From: Acidobacteriota bacterium
GTDB lineage: Bacteria; Acidobacteriota; Terriglobia; UBA7540
DNA length: 6,723 bases
Reading direction: 5' to 3'
Assembly: GCA_021780055.1 (NCBI GenBank)
Contig: JAJXZM010000150.1
Coordinates: 1-6,723, forward strand
The translations under genes were made by a program, and so were the position numbers. Shown here one piece after another: positions 1-5,745 of the stretch. Within the stretch, counting starts at the first letter, position 1; every line of letters begins with the position of its first letter. The notes beneath the pieces were generated by a model. That model saw nothing but the letters and a program-made list of their open reading frames with translations, ran no database searches and was not told where the DNA came from.

Positions 1-1
1 C

Positions 2-856
2 AAGCAGATCCGTGCGGATTCCGGCATCGGCATCAAGCCCATCTCCATTCTGGGGACCAAGCGGCTGGTGCGGCAGGGCATTCAGTACGCGCTCGACCAC
101 GGACTCAACCGTGTGACGCTGGTGCACAAGGGCAACATCATGAAGTTCACTGAAGGCGCCTTCCGTGATTGGGGCTACCAGCTCGCGCGGGAAGAATTCC
201 GCGACAAGATTGTTACGGAGCGTGAAAGCTGGATTATCGGCAACAAGGACCACGATCCCAATCTGTCAATTGAAGCGAACGCGGCCATGATCGAGCCCGG
301 GCTTGAGATGGCGACGGACGCCTTCAAGCAGCAGATCTACAAAGAGGTCAAGGACTGCCTGGATGCGATCTATGCGACGCACGGCAACGGCAAATGGAAA
401 AAGATGATCCTGGTTAACGACCGCATCGCAGATTCCATCTTCCAGCAGATCCTGACCCGCGCCGACGAATACCAGGTGCTCTGCACGCCCAACCTGAACG
501 GCGATTATCTTTCCGATGCCTGCGCGGCGCAGATCGGCGGACTGGGCTTGGCTCCGGGCGCCAATATCGGCGACGGCTACGGCGTTTTCGAAGCCACGCA
601 CGGCACTGCTCCGAAATACGCCGACAAGGATGTTATCAACCCGGCCGCCGTCATCCGCTCCGCGGTCCTGATGTTTGAATTTATCGGATGGCCGGAAGCC
701 GGTGAGATGATCGAGCGCGCGCTTGTCGATACCATCGCCCAGCACCGCGTGACTTATGACCTGGAACGCCTGATGAAAATGGAAGGCATCTCCGGCATCA
801 CCAGGCTTGGAACGGCAGCTTTTGCTGACGCCATCATCGAAAACATGGCGAAATAA
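2..856 (+). CDS. icd: NADP-type isocitrate dehydrogenase, C-terminal part (5' end outside window)
   Basis: Oxidatively decarboxylates isocitrate to 2-oxoglutarate in the TCA cycle, in the cytoplasm. The frame is open from base 2, giving 284 residues. About 190 N-terminal residues, including the substrate-loop serine, are outside the window. Visible motifs match the E. coli-type enzyme: [15 protein letters not shown] with the catalytic lysine (codon 128-130), a VNDRIAD segment with a metal-binding Asp (codon 419-421), [10 protein letters not shown] with two further Asp (codons 503-505 and 515-517), then PGANIGDG and [12 protein letters not shown] of the cofactor site. Compared with E. coli Icd as I remember it, there are about 47 extra residues between the Trp at codon 230 and the Asp at codon 419. 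From memory, long cyanobacterial-type enzymes have a similar insert. The gene ends in TAA 64 bases before mdh on the same strand, so the two are probably co-transcribed. The family call is secure; NADP rather than NAD preference is inferred from overall similarity. Confidence 0.96.
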   Translation, partial: KQIRADSGIGIKPISILGTKRLVRQGIQYALDHGLNRVTLVHKGNIMKFTEGAFRDWGYQLAREEFRDKIVTERESWIIGNKDHDPNLSIEANAAMIEPGLEMATDAFKQQIYKEVKDCLDAIYATHGNGKWKKMILVNDRIADSIFQQILTRADEYQVLCTPNLNGDYLSDACAAQIGGLGLAPGANIGDGYGVFEATHGTAPKYADKDVINPAAVIRSAVLMFEFIGWPEAGEMIERALVDTIAQHRVTYDLERLMKMEGISGITRLGTAAFADAIIENMAK

Positions 857-872
857 AGCCCGGTGCTGTTGA

Positions 873-1847
<975 letters not shown>

Positions 1848-1848
1848 G

Positions 1849-1894
1849 GAAGTATAAAGTATGAAGTGTGAAGGATGAAGGCTGAAAGCAAACC
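1849..1894 (+). repeat. Tandem heptad array, left inverted-repeat arm of the four-helix-bundle cassette
   Basis: Six consecutive degenerate 7-base units begin two bases after the mdh stop codon: GAAGTAT, AAAGTAT, GAAGTGT, GAAGGAT, GAAGGCT and GAAAGCA (1849-1890), followed by AACC. The array carries the ATG of the downstream gene (1875-1877), so that gene's first residues are repeat-encoded. Its inner end matches, in reverse complement, the array at 2291-2322. The 12-mer at 1869-1880 is exactly complementary to 2312-2323. The periodicity is read directly from the sequence; a role in mobility is inference. Confidence 0.85.
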
Positions 1895-2288
1895 AGGGGA
1901 CCGGCCGGCAGATATTAGGAGGCGATCCTTCCCATATGCGCTCCGGGCACTGAGACTCTATCGTTACCTGGACGAGCAGAAAGATGGCGCCAGCAGGCTG
2001 CTGGCAAAGCAGTATGTGCGGGCGGCAACTTCGATCGGCGCGAACTTGCAGGAAGCGTTATCCGGCGAGAGTCGCGCCGATTTCATTCATAAATACGCGG
2101 TTGCACAGAAAGATGCACGGGAAAGCCTTTACTGGCTTGAATTGATGGCTGAATCCGGCCGTGTCACAGGAAGCAAGCTCGAACCATTAATTCAGGAGAC
2201 CAATGAACTCATAGCAATTGTTACGGCAATTACCGTAAAAGCCAATCGCAATAAGAGCTTAGACTCAAAGTCGAGACTGCACGAATAG
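1875..2288 (+). CDS. Four-helix-bundle protein, 23S rRNA intervening-sequence (IVP/S23) family
   Basis: The 137-residue product has the family's hallmark pattern. A first helix contains RSFPYALRALRLYRYL (about 17-32). A second contains RAATSIGANLQEALSGESRADF (49-70), a third KYAVAQKDARESLYWLELMAES (73-94), and a fourth helix spans about 100-125. Relatives are encoded inside 23S rRNA intervening sequences of some bacteria, and as solitary genes in many others. They are also structurally related to Avd, the accessory protein of diversity-generating retroelements. The molecular role is not known, and no 23S rRNA or reverse transcriptase is visible here. ATG 1875 is the first possible start, since TGA precedes it in frame at 1869. 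The only Shine-Dalgarno-like bases there (GAAGG) touch the ATG, so translation may rely on coupling to mdh 27 bases upstream. A perfect AGGAGG at 1917-1922 has no in-frame start after it. The gene is flanked by inverted heptad arrays, unlike any neighbour. Confidence 0.9.
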   Translation: MKAESKPGDRPADIRRRSFPYALRALRLYRYLDEQKDGASRLLAKQYVRAATSIGANLQEALSGESRADFIHKYAVAQKDARESLYWLELMAESGRVTGSKLEPLIQETNELIAIVTAITVKANRNKSLDSKSRLHE

Positions 2289-2290
2289 TG

Positions 2291-2332
2291 GGTTTGTTTT
2301 CATCCTTCCCACTTCATCCTTCATTTCACTTC
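2291..2332 (-). repeat. Tandem heptad array, right inverted-repeat arm of the four-helix-bundle cassette
   Basis: Read on the minus strand, the units are GAAGGAT (2316-2322), GAAGTGG (2309-2315), GAAGGAT (2302-2308) and GAAAACA (2295-2301), followed by AACC (2291-2294). The last unit and its AACC tail correspond to GAAAGCA plus AACC on the left arm. The two arms differ by exactly one 7-base unit between the shared 11-mer TGAAGGATGAA and the inner end. A further GAAGTG match lies at 2327-2332, inside the last codons of the cyclophilin gene, whose TGA stop is at 2321-2323 within the repeat. Confidence 0.82.
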
Positions 2333-2851
2333 TTCGATTCGAATCTGCTTGATGACGACAGGTTCGAGAGGTTTGTCGCGGCGGTCGCGTGTGACCATGG
2401 AAATCTTTGTGGCGACGTGCTGGCCCTGGACCACCTGGCCGAAAATCGTGTGATGGTCATCGAGCCACGGAGTTGGCGCGACAGTGATAAAGAACTGGCT
2501 GCCGTTGGTGCCGGGGCCTGCATTGGCCATGGCCAGGCGGCCCACTCCGTCAAAGCGCAGCTCCTTTGTGAATTCATCCTCAAACTGATAGTCGGGTCCG
2601 CCGGTGCCAGTGCTGAGCGGGCATCCGCCCTGGATCATGAAGTTCGGCATTACGCGGTGGAAGATCAATCCGTCATAGAAAGGCCGCTTGACCTTTTCGC
2701 CGGTTTGCGGGTCTTTGAACTCCCGTGTTCCCTGGGCCAAACCCACAAAGTTTTCGACGGTTTTTGGCGCGTGTTCCGGATAGAGCCGGCACGTCATGGT
2801 TCCGGCAGAGGTTTCGATAATGGCATGAAGCCCAGGTTGCAATTTTTCCAT
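2321..2851 (-). CDS. Cyclophilin-type peptidylprolyl cis-trans isomerase, cytoplasmic
   Basis: Catalyses cis-trans isomerisation of X-Pro peptide bonds and so assists protein folding. The 176-residue product is a single cyclophilin domain with no signal peptide or membrane segment, so it probably acts in the cytoplasm. Active-site residues are present: FHRVMPNFMIQGG (64-76) with Arg66, Phe71 and Gln74; GPGTNGSQFFI (112-122) with Gln119 and Phe121; and PWLDDHHTIFG (128-138) with Trp129 and His134. Trp129 is the position linked to cyclosporin binding in human cyclophilin A. ATG at 2851 is chosen because AGGAG lies upstream (CTCCT at 2857-2861 on the plus strand) with a five-base spacer, and homology begins here. 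An in-frame start at 2938 would add an unconserved polar leader of 29 residues. The last codons (EVK and stop) overlap the heptad repeat, and the gene converges on the four-helix-bundle gene. Confidence 0.95.
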   Translation of the reverse strand: MEKLQPGLHAIIETSAGTMTCRLYPEHAPKTVENFVGLAQGTREFKDPQTGEKVKRPFYDGLIFHRVMPNFMIQGGCPLSTGTGGPDYQFEDEFTKELRFDGVGRLAMANAGPGTNGSQFFITVAPTPWLDDHHTIFGQVVQGQHVATKISMVTRDRRDKPLEPVVIKQIRIEEVK

Positions 2852-2934
2852 GTATTCTCCTGTCCCTTGATTGTGTTCGGATTCTTCGGCCCCATTGTTG
2901 TCGCACTGAACTTGCCGCCATCCTTTAACGACTT

Positions 2935-2951
2935 GCACGGAGCCTCCGTGC
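2935..2951. repeat. 17-base palindrome between the two cyclophilin genes
   Basis: GCACGGAG and its exact reverse complement CTCCGTGC are separated by one base. It lies 84 bases upstream of the cytoplasmic cyclophilin start and 66 bases beyond the stop of the anchored cyclophilin. As RNA it would be a short hairpin with a tight loop. There is no T-tract on either side, so it is not a classical intrinsic terminator. A protein-binding operator or a chance palindrome are alternatives. Confidence 0.4.
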
Positions 2952-3017
2952 TCAGGCAGAAACGTCAGCGGACTCCAAAGCTCATTTTATCGGAGATCGG
3001 CTGCGGCGAGGGATTGA

Positions 3018-3737
3018 TTAAGGCTGAGACTGGAGGATCGTCGCCGACTTGATGTGGTCGAGTTTGGGAAAGTTCGCGGCGAGGTACGCTTCGCCCTGGC
3101 TCTGGATCAGTTGCTGGTCGGGGCCGTTCCCGTTCGGAGCGCCTTCACCGTACCCGCCATAGAAGCTCTGTGCGACGTTCATCCCCTGGGTGACGGCTCC
3201 GAAGGGCGAAAAGCCTTGCGCATCCAGAAACCTGTTATCCGCCAGGTTGATGAAGACCTGCGTCGTGCGCGTATCCGGCCCGGCCGTGGCGAAAGTGACC
3301 GTTCCGGCCATGTTGCTTTGTTTTGCGGAATCGTCCTGGATGTCGGCATCGTGCCAGACTGCAGAAACCTTAGGGTCCGCGCTGATACCGAACTGGACGA
3401 TAAATCCGGGGATCACGCGGAAAAAGCTCGCGTTATTGAAGAAGCCATTCTTGACCAGATTGTAAAAGCGATCAGCTCCGAGGGGCGCCCAGTCCCGCGT
3501 GACTTTAATGACAAACGCGCCCTTTGTAGTATCAAACTTTGCCCAATAGACGTCCGGAGCTTTTTCTGTGAGCGAGGCAGGCTGCAGGAGCGAGGGAGAA
3601 CCCACAGGCTGTGTCTTTGCAGCCTCCGTTGGAGCTTCAACGGGCTTGGGGGCTTGCCTCGAACGCTGATAGAGAATTACTCCGATCACCACCACCACAA
3701 TAGCCAACGCGACCAGGATCAGATTACGTTTTGTCAT
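3018..3737 (-). CDS. Membrane-anchored cyclophilin-type peptidylprolyl isomerase
   Basis: The 239-residue product is predicted to act outside the cytoplasmic membrane on exported proteins. MTKRN is followed by one hydrophobic segment (about 6-23). A Pro/Ala/Glu-rich linker runs to about residue 60, and a divergent cyclophilin domain occupies about 63-237. No signal-peptidase site is evident after the hydrophobic stretch, so a signal anchor is favoured. Conserved residues are FFRVIPGFIVQFG (105-117) with Arg107, Phe112 and Gln115, and TTQVFINL (158-165) with Gln160 and Phe162. The Trp of canonical cyclophilins is replaced in NRFLDAQGFSPFG, as in other bacterial periplasmic members. ATG 3737 has a weak GGAG (CTCC at 3748-3751 on the plus strand) ten bases away. 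It lies upstream of the cytoplasmic paralogue on the same strand, 166 bases apart. This suggests a tandem pair for two compartments, perhaps separately transcribed. Confidence 0.92.
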   Translation of the reverse strand: MTKRNLILVALAIVVVVIGVILYQRSRQAPKPVEAPTEAAKTQPVGSPSLLQPASLTEKAPDVYWAKFDTTKGAFVIKVTRDWAPLGADRFYNLVKNGFFNNASFFRVIPGFIVQFGISADPKVSAVWHDADIQDDSAKQSNMAGTVTFATAGPDTRTTQVFINLADNRFLDAQGFSPFGAVTQGMNVAQSFYGGYGEGAPNGNGPDQQLIQSQGEAYLAANFPKLDHIKSATILQSQP

Positions 3738-3858
3738 GGGTATCGGTCTCCGTGCGGTTGAACTCAGCGGGAACCTGCATTCCAGCCGGGAAAAATCTTA
3801 TTGCCGGACGCCTCGCCAAGTAAGTCTGCTCGCTATTTTGAAATATCAATTATCCGGG

Positions 3859-3911
3859 TGTCCGCAAGGCTTTGTCAAAGGCGATTTCTCGCCCGGCAAG
3901 CCTTGCGGACA
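3859..3911 (-). terminator. Perfect 14-bp inverted repeat downstream of inositol-3-phosphate synthase; possible terminator
   Basis: TGTCCGCAAGGCTT (3859-3872) and its exact reverse complement (3898-3911) enclose a 25-base loop. Inside the loop a small GGCG/CGCC stem (3880-3883 with 3890-3893) can also pair. It begins 13 bases after the stop codon of the minus-strand synthase gene, which fits a transcript end or 3' protecting structure. No T-tract follows on the minus strand (the next bases are CCCGGATAATTG), so it is not a textbook rho-independent terminator. A dispersed REP-like palindrome is an alternative reading. Confidence 0.5.
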
Positions 3912-3924
3912 TCTTTAACCGTGA

Positions 3925-5250
3925 TCAATCGTAGTACTCGAGACCGAGGTGAGTGATCAGCTCCTCGCCTCGCAGATAGCGCAAAGTGTTCTTGAGTTTG
4001 ATGAGCTGGATGAACAGATCGTGCTCAGGGTAGAGGTTGGGTGCGCACATCGGGCTCTTGAAATAGAAGGAGAGCCACTCCTGGATGCCCTTCCGGGCCA
4101 TTTCTGGGCAACGTTGGGCGAGGTCCATAAACAGGATGAGGTCAAGGACGATCGGCGCGGCAAGGATGGAGTCGCGGCAAAGAAAGTCGATCTTGATCTG
4201 CATGGGATAGCCGAGCCAGCCGAAGATGTCGATGTTGTCCCAGCCTTCCTTGTTGTCGCCGCTCGGCGGATAGTAGTTGATTCGGACCTTGTGGTAAAAG
4301 TCCTTGTAGAGTTGCGGATAGATGTCGGGCTGAAGGATGTACTCCAACACCGAAAGCTTGCTTTCCTCCTTGGTGCGGAAGGATTCCGGATCATCGAGCA
4401 CCTCTCCATCACGGTTGCCCAGGATGTTGGTTGAAAACCAGCCGTTCAGCCCAAGCATGCGCGCCTTGAGCCCCGGGGCAAGGATGGTCTTCATGAGCGT
4501 TTGCCCAGTCTTGAAGTCCTTTCCGCAGATGGGGACCTTGTTCTCAAGGGCCAACTCCTGGAGAGCCGGAATATCCGAAGTCAGGTTGGGAGCGCCGTTG
4601 GCGAACGGGACGCCCAGTTTCAGTGCTGCATAGGCGTAAATCATGCTGGGCGCGATGCCGGGGTCTGACGCGCGCAGGCCTTTTTCAAATGAGGCGATGG
4701 ATTGATGCACTGGCCCCGGTTTCATGAAGATTTCCGTCGACCCGCACCAGATGATCACCATCCGGCTTGCGCCGCTTTTCTCGCGGAAGGCCTGAATGTC
4801 CTCCATAAGCTGTTTGGCAAGGTCCATCTTCGTTTTCCCGCGCTTGACGTTGGACCCGTTCAGTCTTTTTACGTACTTGCGATTGAACACGGCCGGAAGA
4901 GGGCGAATATCCTCCAGGAAATCCTTAACTTCGTTGAGATGAGCCGGCCCCAGCACGCCCGCCTTCAGGGCAGCCTGGTATGAACTGTCAGGGAAAATGT
5001 CCCAACCTGAAAAGACGAGGTCCTGAAGTCCCGCAAGAGGGACAAAGTCCTTGATCAGCGGGGTTCGTTTTTCTGTGCGTTTTCCCAGCCGGATGGTCCC
5101 CATCTGGGTCAGCGAACCGATGGGGCTGGCGAGGTTTCGGCGGATCGCCTCAACTCCGGCGATAAAGGTGGTGGTTACCGCCCCCATCCCGCAGGTCATC
5201 ACACCCAGTTTCCCTTCGGGCTTAGTAATTTGAATAGTTTTCTTAGCCAA
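3925..5250 (-). CDS. ino1: Inositol-3-phosphate synthase (myo-inositol-1-phosphate synthase)
   Basis: Converts glucose 6-phosphate to 1D-myo-inositol 3-phosphate with bound NAD. This is the committed step to inositol and its lipids or solutes; cytoplasmic. The product has 441 residues. An N-terminal Rossmann-type glycine cluster lies in LGVMTCGMGAVTTTFIAGV (15-33). The catalytic region includes NGAPNLTSDIPALQEL (218-233), CGKDFKTGQTLMKT (242-255), LGLNGWFSTNILGNRDGEVL (266-285), FRTKEESKLSV (291-301, with two lysines aligned with catalytic-region lysines of the yeast enzyme) and IDFLCRDSILAAPIVLDL (354-371). The start is TTG at 5250; GAAAGGA (plus-strand TCCTTTC, 5258-5264) lies seven bases upstream. 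The next Met, residue 18, is inside the glycine motif and would destroy the domain. No inositol phosphatase or phosphatidylinositol synthase gene is in the window, so the final product is unknown. Confidence 0.94.
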   Translation of the reverse strand: MAKKTIQITKPEGKLGVMTCGMGAVTTTFIAGVEAIRRNLASPIGSLTQMGTIRLGKRTEKRTPLIKDFVPLAGLQDLVFSGWDIFPDSSYQAALKAGVLGPAHLNEVKDFLEDIRPLPAVFNRKYVKRLNGSNVKRGKTKMDLAKQLMEDIQAFREKSGASRMVIIWCGSTEIFMKPGPVHQSIASFEKGLRASDPGIAPSMIYAYAALKLGVPFANGAPNLTSDIPALQELALENKVPICGKDFKTGQTLMKTILAPGLKARMLGLNGWFSTNILGNRDGEVLDDPESFRTKEESKLSVLEYILQPDIYPQLYKDFYHKVRINYYPPSGDNKEGWDNIDIFGWLGYPMQIKIDFLCRDSILAAPIVLDLILFMDLAQRCPEMARKGIQEWLSFYFKSPMCAPNLYPEHDLFIQLIKLKNTLRYLRGEELITHLGLEYYD

Positions 5251-5257
5251 TTTGCAG

Positions 5258-5264
5258 TCCTTTC
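5258..5264 (-). promoter_or_regulatory. Ribosome binding site deciding the TTG start of the inositol-3-phosphate synthase
   Basis: On the minus strand this reads GAAAGGA, followed by the seven-base spacer CTGCAAA and then TTG at 5250. There is no in-frame ATG nearby that keeps the nucleotide-binding motif intact, so this site is the main support for the rare start codon. A possible -10 box, TATGAT on the minus strand (plus-strand 5280-5285), lies just upstream, but no good -35 is visible at the right distance. Confidence 0.6.
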
Positions 5265-5481
5265 AGTTAAATCGTGAAAATCATAAAAGGAAAGTTGCCA
5301 TCTTGTTCTAAACGTGCGAAAATTGCAATCCCTTTCGGCGATCCGGGAATGGGATGGGGAGCCCGTTCACTTCCTGAAGATTCATAATAACCGCCTTATC
5401 GGAGGATGGAAAAGAATTTCGCGACGATGGAAACCTCCAGAGTAAGAATGTGCAGGGCGCAGATAAATGGTAAGCTAACAG

Positions 5482-5504
5482 CAGGTACTTATGTTCCTGT
5501 TTTT
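5482..5504 (+). terminator. Possible weak intrinsic terminator or attenuator hairpin
   Basis: CAGGTAC and GTTCCTG pair in six of seven positions (one T-T mismatch) around a TTAT loop. Five T residues follow immediately (5500-5504). The shape is that of a short rho-independent terminator on the plus strand, but no plus-strand gene precedes it. It could end an unrecognised small RNA or attenuate a leader transcript, or be coincidence. Confidence 0.25.
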
Positions 5505-5745
5505 GCATCTAAGTGGCAAAGGGGATTGTACTTCGTAAGGTGGTGGCTAGAAAGGGAGTCATAAGTTTTTTCTTGCAATGTTCAGCAAGACTTGGTATTT
5601 GGAGATATGCTCCAGATGGACGGTATCCGGCCGGGCAAGTGACTGGGCGGAACACTGCGAGTTTTCCGCGGCGTGCTCGGACCTGGTGCCGAAGACGCCT
5701 ATTGGGCCCGGTATTCAAAACCCACGAACAAGAGGTAGCTTTAAG

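Larger units (their letters stand above)
5251..5745. other. 495-base divergent intergenic region, no convincing gene
   Basis: This separates the minus-strand inositol-3-phosphate synthase from the plus-strand TPR protein, so it should hold both promoters. I see a possible minus-strand -10 box at 5280-5285. A small hairpin followed by five T lies at 5482-5504, and a weak stem CTTGC/GCAAG at 5572-5589. The TPR gene has AGAGGT at 5731-5736, nine bases before its ATG. Two short ORFs (5308-5508 minus, 5513-5749 plus) have no ribosome binding site and implausible, Arg- or Cys-rich products, so I do not call them. No tRNA, known riboswitch or CRISPR repeat was recognised. Confidence 0.6.

Noticed and set aside
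2221..2238. TTACGG-N6-CCGTAA inverted repeat near the end of the four-helix-bundle gene
   Set aside because: It has only six-base arms and lies inside the coding sequence of helix 4 (Val-Thr-Ala-Ile-Thr-Val). This is compatible with chance.
1875..2288. Possible diversity-generating retroelement, because IVP proteins resemble Avd
   Set aside because: No reverse transcriptase, template repeat or variable repeat is present within the window.
2288..3052. 254-residue plus-strand ORF antisense to the cytoplasmic cyclophilin
   Set aside because: It overlaps a gene with a complete cyclophilin active site and a good ribosome binding site. Its own product shows no recognisable domain, so it is a codon-bias shadow.
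3054..3761. 235-residue plus-strand ORF antisense to the anchored cyclophilin
   Set aside because: It is the complement of a recognisable anchored cyclophilin. Its product is Arg- and Cys-rich without a domain pattern, and it ends in a His-rich string that is only the complement of the membrane anchor codons.
3738..3918. Small plus-strand ORF and possible promoter in the spacer upstream of the anchored cyclophilin
   Set aside because: The ORF is largely the hairpin sequence plus spacer. The best promoter-like match on the minus strand is only three and four of six bases, so neither is called.
5308..5508. 66-residue minus-strand ORF upstream of the inositol synthase gene
   Set aside because: No ribosome binding site, odd composition and no recognisable pattern.
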